Positions 10,399 to 20,306 are shown, counted from the first letter of the stretch. The stretch is 64,000 bases of DNA from Sedimentibacter sp. MB35-C1 (GCF_030913635.1 NZ_CP133188.1:1364001-1428000); one strand, 5' to 3'. Numbers and translations: made by a program. Notes: generated by a model from the letters alone, not told the origin.

Positions 10399-12105
10399 AT
10401 GAGCGATATAATGAATGCGTTACCATTTGAATATCTTGTTGAAAATTGCCTGCAGGATTATTACACAAAGAGCAGGATATTTGAAATTGACAAGAAGGAC
10501 TTTTTTACGGATGTTAATGATAGGCTTAAAATGATCTTTAATGACGAGTATTTAAGATATCCATTGGGACCGGCTGCAGGCCCCCACACCCAATTAGCAC
10601 AAAATCTGCTGGCTGCTTATGTAACAGGAGCGAGGTTCTTTGAGCTTAAGACCGTTCAAATAATCGACGGTGAACAAATGCAGGCTATGATTGAAAAACC
10701 GTGCATAGATGTAAAAAATGTAGGTTATAATGTTGAATGGTCCACAGAGCTTACTGTAGAGGAAGCGGCAGCAGAATACATTAAGGGATCGGTTTTAATT
10801 CAGGCAATGGCAATTGAATTGGGGCTGTCCGATATAAAGGACTTTGTATTTAATATTAGTGTGGGATACAACCTTGAAGGCATACAGTCCAAGAAGATAT
10901 CTGATTTCATAGATAATTTGAAGGATGCAAAAAACACAGAAATATACAATGAATGCATGTGTATTTTAAGAAACAACATAAGCAGATTTAAAAAACTGCG
11001 AATTGAGGACTTGGATAAAATTACCCCCAAAATTACGAATACCGTGACGCTTTCAACAATGCACGGTGCTAAAGCGGAGGAGATTTTAGACATAGCTGCT
11101 CATCTAATTAAAAACAAAAAAATAAATACGTTCATTAAATGCAATCCTACGCTTTTAGGATTTGAAAATGTGAGACGCATATTAGATAATTTAGGTTATA
11201 ACGATGTTGTCATAAGGCAGGAAGATTTTGATCATGATTTGAAATTCGATATGGCAGTGGATATTGTTAAAAAGTTAAAACAGATTGGCAATGAACATGG
11301 TGTGCATACAGGTATAAAGCTGACGAACACTTTGCCCGTATATAATTCCAGGAAAGTTCTTTCCGGTGACAGTATGTATCTTTCCGGTAAGCCGTTATAT
11401 CCTATAGCTATGGGAGTGGCAGCAATGTTTGCCGAGGCATTGGAAGGAAATGTACACATATCACTATCAGGGGGAATTGACAAAAACAACGTGTCGACTG
11501 TTCTTAAAACTGGAGTTGCGCCTCTTACTGTTTCTACGCTTTTACTGAAGCCTGGAGGGTATAAAAATCTTAAAGTATTGATGGAAAAGATTTTAGAAGA
11601 GCAAATAGAGTTAGGCGAACTTGATGTTAAGGCTGTAAAATACGTTGCTGAAGAAGCAAAGACTGATTTAAAGTATAAAAACAAAGGAAACGGAAGATTT
11701 TTAGATAATACTCTTCCTGTGTATGACTGCTTCAAGGTTAATTGCGGAATTTGTGTAGACGTTTGTCCGAATCGCGCTAATATAAAGGTGTACGATGATA
11801 GATTTGATGCTCCGTATCAGATTGTGCACATCGAAAACAGATGTAATGAATGTGACAACTGTCATACATTCTGCACCAGAGGAGGATTTCCTTATCTTAA
11901 AAAAGTAACAGTATTTGCCGATAAGGATGAATTTGAGAATTCTGAAAATGCCGGTATCCTTAAAATGAAGGATAATAAATTTTTATTAAGAAATGAAGAT
12001 AAAAAAGAGTATGTATATGATTTTGAAAACTCAGGTGAAAATAAGAATTTAATTGAGAAGATTCTTGAAACCATGGTAAGAGAACACCCATATTTATTAC
12101 AATAA
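10399..12105 (+). CDS. Short YgfK-like flavin/iron-sulfur oxidoreductase
   Basis: The 568-residue protein resembles YgfK, the so-called putative selenate reductase subunit. It has a dihydroorotate-dehydrogenase-like barrel (about 50-400) and a C-terminal two-cluster ferredoxin region, with C-x2-C-x3-CP near 448 and C-x2-C-x2-C-x3-C near 485. E. coli YgfK is about 1000 residues and also carries an FAD/NAD(P)-binding region, which I do not see here. The gene is intact, with no frameshift. It probably accepts or donates electrons in purine breakdown. It could serve the Mo-hydroxylase, which lacks an FAD domain (inference). Confidence 0.8.
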   Translation: MSDIMNALPFEYLVENCLQDYYTKSRIFEIDKKDFFTDVNDRLKMIFNDEYLRYPLGPAAGPHTQLAQNLLAAYVTGARFFELKTVQIIDGEQMQAMIEKPCIDVKNVGYNVEWSTELTVEEAAAEYIKGSVLIQAMAIELGLSDIKDFVFNISVGYNLEGIQSKKISDFIDNLKDAKNTEIYNECMCILRNNISRFKKLRIEDLDKITPKITNTVTLSTMHGAKAEEILDIAAHLIKNKKINTFIKCNPTLLGFENVRRILDNLGYNDVVIRQEDFDHDLKFDMAVDIVKKLKQIGNEHGVHTGIKLTNTLPVYNSRKVLSGDSMYLSGKPLYPIAMGVAAMFAEALEGNVHISLSGGIDKNNVSTVLKTGVAPLTVSTLLLKPGGYKNLKVLMEKILEEQIELGELDVKAVKYVAEEAKTDLKYKNKGNGRFLDNTLPVYDCFKVNCGICVDVCPNRANIKVYDDRFDAPYQIVHIENRCNECDNCHTFCTRGGFPYLKKVTVFADKDEFENSENAGILKMKDNKFLLRNEDKKEYVYDFENSGENKNLIEKILETMVREHPYLLQ

Positions 12106-12140
12106 TAATGTTATTGGAAAATATCTGAAAGGAAGAAGTT

Positions 12141-13073
12141 ATGAATAAAAAAATAGTAATAGCTTTGGGAGGAAATGCTCTCGGAAGCACTTTGGCTGAA
12201 CAGATGGAGGCCGTTAAGCATACCGCTTCAGCCATAGCCGATTTGGTAGATGCAGGATATAATGTTGTCGTGGCACACGGAAATGGGCCTCAGGTAGGCA
12301 TGATAAACAATGCATTTTCTGAATACGGAAAGATAGATAAGAAATTTCCGTTTATGCCGTTATCTATGTGTGTTGCAATGAGCCAGGCATATATAGGTTA
12401 TGATTTGCAAAACACATTGCGCGAGGAATTATTAAGCAGAGGAATTAAGAAATCAGTAACATCAATTATTACTCAGGTTGTAGTTGACGAAAATGACCCG
12501 GCTTTTGAAAGACCTACAAAACCTATAGGGCCTTTCATGACAGAGCAGGAAGCAGAGGATGCTCGCTTAAAAGGCATTACAGTTGTTGAAGATTCCGGTC
12601 GCGGATACAGAAGAGTAGTCGCTTCTCCAAAACCACAGGATATAGTAGAGATTGAAACTATTGAAACATTGTTAAAGGGGGGTGAAATCGTAATAGCCTG
12701 CGGCGGAGGCGGAATCCCTGTTGTTAGAGAAGGAAATCACTTAAAAGGAGTGGGGGCTGTAATTGACAAAGATTTTGCCAGTTCATTACTGGCTGATAAA
12801 ATAGATGCAGACAGCTTTGTTGTTCTAACAGCAGTAGAAAAAGTGGCAATTAAGTTTGGAAAGCCTGATCAAGAATGGCTGTCAGATTTAACGTTGAAGC
12901 AAACAGAAAAATATATTGCTGACAAGGAGTTTGCGGAAGGATCTATGCTTCCTAAAGTTAAAGCTGCGATGTCATTTGTAACATCGAAACAAGGACGAAA
13001 GGCATTGATTACTTCGTTAGAAAAAGCAGCTGACGGACTGGCTGGAAAAACCGGTACATGGATACACTCGTAA
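12141..13073 (+). CDS. arcC: Carbamate kinase
   Basis: The protein is 310 residues with the family opening KKIVIALGGNALG, the AHGNGPQVG motif near residue 46 and ACGGGGIPV near 185. It makes ATP from carbamoyl phosphate and ADP. In this operon it probably harvests energy from carbamoyl phosphate released by YgeW, the usual arrangement in ureide and purine fermentation. It lies 35 bases after the ygfK-like gene and 16 before ssnA. Confidence 0.96.
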   Translation: MNKKIVIALGGNALGSTLAEQMEAVKHTASAIADLVDAGYNVVVAHGNGPQVGMINNAFSEYGKIDKKFPFMPLSMCVAMSQAYIGYDLQNTLREELLSRGIKKSVTSIITQVVVDENDPAFERPTKPIGPFMTEQEAEDARLKGITVVEDSGRGYRRVVASPKPQDIVEIETIETLLKGGEIVIACGGGGIPVVREGNHLKGVGAVIDKDFASSLLADKIDADSFVVLTAVEKVAIKFGKPDQEWLSDLTLKQTEKYIADKEFAEGSMLPKVKAAMSFVTSKQGRKALITSLEKAADGLAGKTGTWIHS

Positions 13074-13089
13074 TGAAAAGGAGTTAATT

Positions 13090-14412
13090 ATGATTATAGG
13101 CAATGGTAAAATTATTACTAATGATTCATTTAATACATTCATTGAAAATGGAGCAGTTCTGGTTAGGGAAAACATTATAGAAGATGTTGGTGAAACTGCA
13201 ATCATCAAAGCAAAATACCCGGAAGAACAATTCATTGATGTTAATAGCAAAGTAATAATGCCAGGTATGATATGTGCACATAGTCATATATACAGTGCTT
13301 ATGCAAGAGGGATGTCAATTTCAAAGCCTGCCGTGGACTTTTTCACCGTGCTGGAAAATTTGTGGTGGAGCTTGGATAGAAAACTGACTCTTGAGGATGT
13401 AAGACTGAATGCATTGACTACCTATATAGAATCAATTCAAAATGGTGTAACAACCCTTATAGATCATCATTCTGGACCAAATTCAGCTACAGGGAGTTTG
13501 TTAGCCATTGCAGATGCAGCAGAGAAGCTGGGGATAAGAACTTCACTATGCTATGAGGTGTCTGACAGAGATGGAAAAGAAACTGCATTAAAGGAAATTG
13601 AAGAAAATATTAACTTTATTAAAGCTTGTCAAAATAATGACAGTGAAATGGTAAAGGCATTATTCGGCCTACACGCATCGTTTACATTGTCAAACGAAAC
13701 CATGTATAAAGTAAGAGAAGCTATGGAAGGATTGTATGACGGCTATCATATTCATGTGGCTGAAGGAATTGAAGACCAGTATGATTCCCTGAAAAAATAT
13801 GGCAGGCGGGTAGTTGAACGATTACATGATTTTGGAATACTGGGTGAACGAACTATTGCAGTTCACGGCGTTCATACAAATCAAAGAGAAATTGAAATAT
13901 TAAAAGAGACAGATACAAGTGTGGTTCACAATCCTGAATCAAATATGAACAATGCGGTAGGATGTCCGCCCGTGTTGTCAATGCTTAGGCATGGGCTGAG
14001 AGTAGGACTTGGTACAGATGCATATACTAATGATATGTTTGAGTCAATGAAGGTAGCAAATATATTGCAAAGCCATCATCTTTGCGACCCTACCGCAGGT
14101 TTTGCGGAAACTAAAAAAATGCAGTTTAATAACAATCCTAAAATTCTTGAAAAGTATTTCAAAAGAAAATTGGGAGTTCTAGCTAAAGGTGCATATGCGG
14201 ATATTATTACGATTGATTATGATCCGCTTACACCGATGAATGAAAACAGCTGGTTTGGGCATGTCTTGTTTGGAATATCCGGAAGGCTTGTAAACGACAC
14301 TGTTATAAACGGTAGATTTGTTATGAGAAACAGGGAAATACAGACAGCAGATACAAAGAAAATAATGTCTGAGTCGAGAGATAGGGTAAAGAAAATCTGG
14401 CCGTTGATGTAA
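13090..14412 (+). CDS. ssnA: Aminohydrolase SsnA
   Basis: This 440-residue amidohydrolase of the chlorohydrolase/guanine deaminase superfamily has the metal-binding HSHIYSAYARGM near residue 61, GLHASFTLS near 197, YHIHVAEG near 220, VHGVH near 260 and GLGTDAY near 310. SsnA homologues occur with YgeX/YgeY/YgfK in purine clusters and probably deaminate or open a purine-derived ring; the exact substrate is not settled. It starts with ATG behind AAGGAG, 16 bases after arcC. Confidence 0.92.
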   Translation: MIIGNGKIITNDSFNTFIENGAVLVRENIIEDVGETAIIKAKYPEEQFIDVNSKVIMPGMICAHSHIYSAYARGMSISKPAVDFFTVLENLWWSLDRKLTLEDVRLNALTTYIESIQNGVTTLIDHHSGPNSATGSLLAIADAAEKLGIRTSLCYEVSDRDGKETALKEIEENINFIKACQNNDSEMVKALFGLHASFTLSNETMYKVREAMEGLYDGYHIHVAEGIEDQYDSLKKYGRRVVERLHDFGILGERTIAVHGVHTNQREIEILKETDTSVVHNPESNMNNAVGCPPVLSMLRHGLRVGLGTDAYTNDMFESMKVANILQSHHLCDPTAGFAETKKMQFNNNPKILEKYFKRKLGVLAKGAYADIITIDYDPLTPMNENSWFGHVLFGISGRLVNDTVINGRFVMRNREIQTADTKKIMSESRDRVKKIWPLM

Positions 14413-14542
14413 TTATGAATGAAGCATATTAATTATTCTGCAAAGCAGCATGATATGGGCATGTATGAGGCTTGATATGCAGCCGCACACTTTTATTGTT
14501 TGAAAGCATGCATGCCAATACTAAAAATAAGGAGAAACAATT

Positions 14543-15904
14543 ATGAAAAATAACAATACAACTGCTAACAAATCATTGTTCAATCTTGACAGTAACCCAG
14601 GATTGAGTTCGGCAATGCCAATGTCGTTGCAGCACTTGCTTGCAATGATAGTAGGTAATGTACTGCCTGCATTGGTGTTGGCGGGGGCTGTAGGATTTAG
14701 TCCGAGCCAGCAGATTCAGCTGGTGCAGGCAAGTATGTTCATTGCAGCAATAGGAACACTTATTCAAACCTTCCCTATGTTTGGAATAGGGTCCAAGCTT
14801 CCGGTTATTATTGGAGTTAGCTTTGCATATATACCTACAATATTGGCTATAGGCGGAGAATATGGAATAGGTGCTGTATTGGGAGCACAGATGATAGGTG
14901 GTTTTACAGCTTTCTTGGTAGGTGTATTTATTAAGAAAATCAGAAGATTTTTTCCTCCCATGGTAGCAGGAACAGTGGTGTTTACTATAGGGTTGTCTTT
15001 ATACAGAGTTGCTGTTAACTATATGGCAGGAGGATTTCAATCTACGGATCCAAGATATGGAGGATTAGTATATTGGGGAATTGCTTTATTAACACTTGCT
15101 GTGGTTTTATTGTGTAACATGTTTGGAAAAGGATATATAAAGTTAGCTGCAATATTAATGGGTATTGTTGTAGGATATATAGCAAGCTTAATTGCAGGAA
15201 TAGTATCATTTGATTCAATATATTCGGCAGATTGGTTTAATCTTCCTGCTATAATGCCGTACAAATTGGAATTTCCGGTTGCTGCGGTCATAAGTATGGC
15301 GGTGATGTTTGTAGTGAATTCAGTGCAGGCTGTTGGAGATTTATCTGGTACAACAGTTGGTGGGATGGACAGAGAAGCTACAGATGAAGAGCTTTCAGGC
15401 GGTATTAAGGCAAACGGAGTAACAAGCATTATAGGTTCTTTAATAGGGGCTCTTCCTACGGCTACATACAGTCAAAATGTTGGGATAGTAGCAATGACCA
15501 AGGTTGTAAGCCTTAAAGTATTCAGAATTACTGCTCTCATGATACTGTTCGCAGGATTCATACCGAAATTTGGTGCTGTTATGACTTCAATACCTCAGTG
15601 TGTAATCGGAGGTGCAACTATTTCTGTTTTTGCTCAAATTACCATGACTGGTATGAAGTTAATAGTTCAGGACGAAATGTCTGTAAGAAATACAACTATT
15701 GTAGGCCTTGGTATTGCACTTGGCATGGGTATAACTCAAATACCTAGTGAGGGACTTCAATATCTGCCGTCATGGTTTAAAATGGTATTTGCAAGCTCCC
15801 CGGTTGTTTTAGCAACAGTTGTAGTATTTATGTTAAATCTTTTATTACCTAAAAAGACCATAGCAGAAGAAAAAGCAGAGCGTGAAGCTATGGAAAAGAA
15901 ATAG
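14543..15904 (+). CDS. NCS2-family xanthine/uric acid permease
   Basis: The 453-residue membrane protein has about 12-14 hydrophobic segments. The nucleobase transporter signature is seen as SQNVGIVAMTK (near residue 311), which fits the purine-specific branch (UacT/XanQ/PbuX). It should import xanthine or urate with protons. It follows a 130-base gap after ssnA, which contains no convincing terminator, and it sits in the middle of the catabolic genes it would feed. Confidence 0.93.
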   Translation: MKNNNTTANKSLFNLDSNPGLSSAMPMSLQHLLAMIVGNVLPALVLAGAVGFSPSQQIQLVQASMFIAAIGTLIQTFPMFGIGSKLPVIIGVSFAYIPTILAIGGEYGIGAVLGAQMIGGFTAFLVGVFIKKIRRFFPPMVAGTVVFTIGLSLYRVAVNYMAGGFQSTDPRYGGLVYWGIALLTLAVVLLCNMFGKGYIKLAAILMGIVVGYIASLIAGIVSFDSIYSADWFNLPAIMPYKLEFPVAAVISMAVMFVVNSVQAVGDLSGTTVGGMDREATDEELSGGIKANGVTSIIGSLIGALPTATYSQNVGIVAMTKVVSLKVFRITALMILFAGFIPKFGAVMTSIPQCVIGGATISVFAQITMTGMKLIVQDEMSVRNTTIVGLGIALGMGITQIPSEGLQYLPSWFKMVFASSPVVLATVVVFMLNLLLPKKTIAEEKAEREAMEKK

Positions 15905-15973
15905 CGAATAAAGCAATATGCATTGTTAATTACGGATGGTGAAGAATCAGACTGTCAACATCATTCAAAGAAG

Positions 15974-16003
15974 GCCAATACGCGTATTCTTGCGCGTATT
16001 GGC
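15974..16003 (+). other. Intercistronic hairpin between permease and hydantoinase genes
   Basis: A perfect 11-bp inverted repeat (GCCAATACGCG with CGCGTATTGGC) has an 8-base loop. No T run follows, so it is not a standard terminator. It may be an mRNA processing or stability element that sets differential expression within the operon. Confidence 0.6.
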
Positions 16004-16090
16004 TACCTGAGGCTATATATGATGCAGCAATATTTTTGACAGCGTGCAGTATTGTAATTGATAAAGTGTGCTTTTTATTAGGAGGTTACC

Positions 16091-17476
16091 TTGAATCTAT
16101 TAATAAAAAACGGATTAATAAGGAACAACAGTGAAGGTTATGAAGCCGATATACTGATTGAAAACGGTACAATAAAAACAATAGGAAAAAGTTTAGATAA
16201 TAAGAATAATTATAAAGAAATAGATGTATCCGGAAAATTAGTAATTCCAGGAGGAGTCGATGTTCATACTCATATGGATCTGGATTTAGGAAATTACAGG
16301 GCTGTCGATGATTTTAACTCAGGCACGACAGCTGCGGCTTTTGGAGGTACAACAACGATTATAGATCATATTGCTTTTGGGCCCGAAGGTTCTAATTTGC
16401 ATTATATGATTAACGAATATCACAAGCTTGCAAAAGAAAAATCATTAATTGATTACAGTTTTCACGGCGTTTTTCAGCATGTTGATGAAAACATTTTAAA
16501 CGAAGTGCGGGAGCTTACTGATGAGGGAATTTCAAGCTTTAAAATATATATGACATACAGCCATATGCTAAGCGACAAAGAAATATTAATGGTTTTGTCT
16601 AAGGCAAAAGAAACTGGCGCTGTAATTGCAGTACATGCGGAAAACGACGGAGCTATACAATATTTAAGATCATACTACGGCAGACTGGAAAAAACAAAAC
16701 CGATTTACCATGCTGTTACCAGGCCTGATTTTACTGAAGCAGAGGCTATTAACAGGATGATATACTTAAGTGAGATTGCAGGGTATCCGCACCTGTATTT
16801 TGTACATGTATCTACAAAAAAAGGTCTTAATGAAATTATTTCAGCAAGAAGAAGAGGAGTAAAAAACATATATTGTGAAACATGCACGCAATATTTAATT
16901 TTGACAGAAGAATGCTACAGAAAAGAAAACAATGAAGGTTTAAAATATATAATGTCACCTCCATTGAGAAAACAGGATGATGTTGAGGCTTTATGGATGG
17001 GAATAGAGAATAACGATGTAGATGTTATAGCGACAGATCATTGTCCATTTTTGTTTAATCAGAAACTAGATGGAAAAGCTGACTTCAGAATTGCTCCGGG
17101 AGGAGTACCGGGAGTCGAAGAAAGAATGGAAATTGTGCTGACGGAAGGAATAAAAAGAGGTATATCGATTAATACACTTATCGATAAACTTTGTACTAAT
17201 CCATCGGTAATTTTTGGATTATACCCTAAAAAAGGCAGCCTGCAAATAGGGGCTGATGCCGATATCATAATTTTAAAAAAAGAAAAGCAAAAAATAAGTC
17301 AGAAAAACAGGCATGGTGCATCTGATTACTGTGCATATGAAGGCTTTGAAATAGATTATGTTGTGGAAACAACAATACAGAGGGGAAATATTATCGTCGA
17401 AAATGAAAAGTTGAAGATACAGGAATGTACCGGTAAATTTATTCAGAGAATAAATAAAAAAGGAAAGGAAGACTAA
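16091..17476 (+). CDS. hyuA: Dihydropyrimidinase / hydantoinase-type amidohydrolase
   Basis: This cyclic amidohydrolase has 461 residues with binuclear metal motifs: GVDVHTHMDL near residue 56, the probable carbamylated lysine in SFKIYMTY near 149, VHAENDGA near 182, YFVHVSTKKG near 238 and ATDHCPF near 315. It would open a hydantoin- or dihydropyrimidine-like ring formed during purine breakdown. The start is a TTG with AGGAGG six bases upstream. It ends one base before the xanthine dehydrogenase gene, indicating tight coupling. Confidence 0.92.
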   Translation: MNLLIKNGLIRNNSEGYEADILIENGTIKTIGKSLDNKNNYKEIDVSGKLVIPGGVDVHTHMDLDLGNYRAVDDFNSGTTAAAFGGTTTIIDHIAFGPEGSNLHYMINEYHKLAKEKSLIDYSFHGVFQHVDENILNEVRELTDEGISSFKIYMTYSHMLSDKEILMVLSKAKETGAVIAVHAENDGAIQYLRSYYGRLEKTKPIYHAVTRPDFTEAEAINRMIYLSEIAGYPHLYFVHVSTKKGLNEIISARRRGVKNIYCETCTQYLILTEECYRKENNEGLKYIMSPPLRKQDDVEALWMGIENNDVDVIATDHCPFLFNQKLDGKADFRIAPGGVPGVEERMEIVLTEGIKRGISINTLIDKLCTNPSVIFGLYPKKGSLQIGADADIIILKKEKQKISQKNRHGASDYCAYEGFEIDYVVETTIQRGNIIVENEKLKIQECTGKFIQRINKKGKED

Positions 17477-17477
17477 T

Positions 17478-20087
17478 ATGTATTCTTTAAATATAAACGG
17501 AGTAGTTTATGAAACAGATAAAGATAAAAGTCTTATGGATTACTTAAGAGATGAATTGAAATTAATCTCTGTGAAAAACGGCTGTGATGAAGGTGCTTGC
17601 GGTGCCTGCTCAATAATTGCAGATGGAAAGGTTGTAAAATCGTGTGTAATGAAGCTGTCCAAGTTTGAAGGCAAGAAAATTGTGACTGTAGAAGGCTTGT
17701 CGGATAGAGAAAAAGATGTTTACAGCTATGCATTTGCAAAAGCCGGAGCTGTGCAGTGCGGTTTTTGTATACCAGGTATGGTTATATGTGCTAAAGCACT
17801 TATTGATGTAAACAGTGATCCTTCAAAGGACGATGTTAAGAAGGCAATAAGAGGAAATATATGCAGGTGCACGGGGTATGCAAAAATTGAAGAAGCTATT
17901 ATGATGGCGGCAAAAATTTTAAGAGAAAATACTGATATACCAAAAGAAGAAAAAAGCGTAAGAATTGGTCAGGATATTTTAAGGATAGATGCCAAGGATA
18001 AGGCTCTTGGAAAAGCAAAGTATTCAGATGATTTCAATTTTGAAGGTATGCTCTACGGAAAAAATGTATTCAGCAAGTACGCACGTGCAAAAGTGCTGTC
18101 TGTAGATACTTCAGAAGCTTTAAAAATGCCGGGTGTTGTGGCGGTGTTTACAGCAAAGGACATTCCGGGGAAAAGATATATAGGGCATCTTGCTCATGAC
18201 TGGCCGGGTATGATTGATGTGGGCGAGCAGACAAAATTCATTGGTGATACCATTGCAATGGTTGTTGCAGAGACAAGAGAACAGGCAGAAGCAGCTGTTA
18301 AAGCGGTTAATGTATCATACGAAGAGTTAATACCGATTACAAACCCCGATGAGTCAGCAGCTCCCGGGGCTCACCAAATTCATAGTGAAGGCTTTATGCA
18401 GTTTGGGAAAATGGTTATCCCTGAAAATAATTTGTTTTCGCATCAAGAAGTTAAAAGAGGGGATGCAGAAAAGGCGCTGAAAAATTCTAAGTATGTTGTG
18501 GAAGGTACATTTGATCTTCCGCCTACCGAGCACGCATTCCTAGAGCCTGAAACTTCAGTCGGCGTACCTATCGGGGATGATGGTGTAGAGGTAATAACAG
18601 GAGGACAGGGAATTTATGATGAATATAATGAATTGGCACTGTATCTTGGAATACCAAAGGAGAAAGTGAGAATAAAAAGTGCGGCTGTCGGAGGAGGGTT
18701 CGGCGGTAAAGAAGATATGAGCGTGCAGCATCAGGCGGCTCTTTGTGCGTTTCTTTTGAAGCGCCCTGTGAAAGTATATTTCAGCAGGCAGGAAAGCATA
18801 AACTATCATCCCAAGCGACACGCAATGAAGATATACGCATCAATAGGGTGCGATGAAAATGGAATCTTTCAGGGAATGAAGGCAAGACTTACATCTGATA
18901 CAGGTGCCTACGGTTCTTTGGGTGGACCTGTTCTTCAAAGGGCGTGCACTCATGCCGGAGGTCCGTACAATTACCAGAACGTAGATATAGAAGGTAATGC
19001 GTACTATACAAACAATCCGCCGGCAGGAGCATTTAGAGGCTTTGGAGTTACACAATCCGCATTTGTTATAGAAAGTTTAATTAACCAGCTTGCCGAAAAA
19101 ACCGGTATTTCAGGATGGGAAATAAGGTACAGAAATGCAATAAGGCCGGGTCAATCGCTGCCTAATGGCCAGATTGCAGATGATGGAACAGGAATGGCAG
19201 AAACACTGGAGGCGGTAAAAGCAGATTTTGATAAATATGAAGAAGATTTAAATTACCATGTTGGCATAGCATGTGCTATGAAAAACGCGGGATTGGGCGT
19301 TGCGGTGCCTGATGCAGGCAGGTGTAATCTTGAGGTTATTGACGGAATTGTTCACGCAAGATCCTCAGCAGGTGCAATAGGTCAAGGAGTTCAGACTGTC
19401 ATATATCAGATTGTATGTGAAACAACAGGGCTGCCCAATGATAAGATAATTGTTGACCATCCGGATACAAGTCATTCGCCTGATGCAGGAACTACCACGG
19501 CATCAAGGCAGACGGTATTTACCGGAGAAGCAGCTCGCGTGGCTTCGTTAAAACTCAAAAAGGATATGGATAGCGGGATGAAGCTTGAAGAGCTTGAAGG
19601 TAAAATTTACAAAGGCGAATTTGATTTCAAAACTGATCCTCTTGGTTCAGATAAACCAAATCCGGTAAGCCACATAGCATACGGATATGCAACTCAGTTG
19701 GTTATAATAGATAATCAGGGTAAACTGGTCAAGGTAATTGCGGCACACGACGTAGGAAGAGCAATAAATCCTGTTGCCGCAAGAGGCCAGATTGAAGGAG
19801 GTGTAGCCATGGGGCTTGGATACGGCTTAACAGAGGATTTGCCGCTGAAGGATGGAGTCCCACAGGTCAAATACGGAACTCTTGGACTGTTCAGGTCAAC
19901 TCAAATGCCTCCGGTTGATGTTCATTTAATTGAGAAAAACAATCCTAACAGTGTAGCATACGGAGCGAAGGGGCTGGGTGAAATAGTGGTTATACCAGGT
20001 GCTCCGGCCTGCCAGAATGCTTACTATAAAAAAGACGGAAACTTTAGACATAAACTCCCTTTAGAGAATACAGCGTATAAAAAATAA
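17478..20087 (+). CDS. Selenium-dependent xanthine dehydrogenase (fused 2Fe-2S and molybdopterin domains)
   Basis: The 869-residue protein fuses two parts of the xanthine dehydrogenase family. Residues 1-155 carry two [2Fe-2S] sites (GCDEGACGAC near 37 and QCGFC...CRCTG near 94-130). The rest is the molybdopterin-binding portion, with GGGFGGKED near 405 and the catalytic glutamate motif KGLGE near the C-terminus. The FAD subunit is absent, as in the selenium-dependent XDH family. Flanking yqeC, mocA and yqeB, which mature the selenium-containing Mo site, support the assignment. It hydroxylates purines such as hypoxanthine or xanthine, or runs in reverse on urate; direction and substrate are inferred. 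No in-frame UGA is needed. Confidence 0.93.
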   Translation: MYSLNINGVVYETDKDKSLMDYLRDELKLISVKNGCDEGACGACSIIADGKVVKSCVMKLSKFEGKKIVTVEGLSDREKDVYSYAFAKAGAVQCGFCIPGMVICAKALIDVNSDPSKDDVKKAIRGNICRCTGYAKIEEAIMMAAKILRENTDIPKEEKSVRIGQDILRIDAKDKALGKAKYSDDFNFEGMLYGKNVFSKYARAKVLSVDTSEALKMPGVVAVFTAKDIPGKRYIGHLAHDWPGMIDVGEQTKFIGDTIAMVVAETREQAEAAVKAVNVSYEELIPITNPDESAAPGAHQIHSEGFMQFGKMVIPENNLFSHQEVKRGDAEKALKNSKYVVEGTFDLPPTEHAFLEPETSVGVPIGDDGVEVITGGQGIYDEYNELALYLGIPKEKVRIKSAAVGGGFGGKEDMSVQHQAALCAFLLKRPVKVYFSRQESINYHPKRHAMKIYASIGCDENGIFQGMKARLTSDTGAYGSLGGPVLQRACTHAGGPYNYQNVDIEGNAYYTNNPPAGAFRGFGVTQSAFVIESLINQLAEKTGISGWEIRYRNAIRPGQSLPNGQIADDGTGMAETLEAVKADFDKYEEDLNYHVGIACAMKNAGLGVAVPDAGRCNLEVIDGIVHARSSAGAIGQGVQTVIYQIVCETTGLPNDKIIVDHPDTSHSPDAGTTTASRQTVFTGEAARVASLKLKKDMDSGMKLEELEGKIYKGEFDFKTDPLGSDKPNPVSHIAYGYATQLVIIDNQGKLVKVIAAHDVGRAINPVAARGQIEGGVAMGLGYGLTEDLPLKDGVPQVKYGTLGLFRSTQMPPVDVHLIEKNNPNSVAYGAKGLGEIVVIPGAPACQNAYYKKDGNFRHKLPLENTAYKK

Positions 20088-20306
20088 CAGAGCCTTATTT
20101 TGTATGAATGTCATCTAATTACGAAATATTTCGTGTTGCTAAAAAGGCCTCTTGCTATGTTGCCGTTTACGCAGCCAATCCACACTTATTTACGAATATG
20201 GTGCGAATGCCTGCCTGGACGGTGCTTGCATGGCTAAACTTTTAATTACATGGCATCCAAGGATGACATTTATATATATTAATGTTAAAATATTATTGGT
20301 GATAGC
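20088..20306 (+). other. Intergenic region before yqeC, possible structured leader
   Basis: This 219-base gap is less AT-rich than other gaps here. It is bounded by an 11-bp imperfect inverted repeat: AATGTCATC at 20107-20115 pairs with GATGACATT at 20262-20270. A tight CATCC-AA-GGATG hairpin lies inside. I see no terminator and no clear promoter. It may be a structured mRNA element or simply a spacer; no known riboswitch class could be recognised by eye. Confidence 0.35.

Noticed and set aside
14457-14472. GG-N10-GC spacing resembling a second sigma-54 promoter before the permease gene
   Set aside because: Only the two dinucleotides match; the flanking TGGCACG and TTGC consensus bases are absent and no palindromic enhancer lies nearby.
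17478-20087. Possible selenocysteine (in-frame UGA) in the selenium-dependent dehydrogenase
   Set aside because: The gene is fully open without UGA; this enzyme family uses a labile selenium at the Mo site, not selenocysteine.
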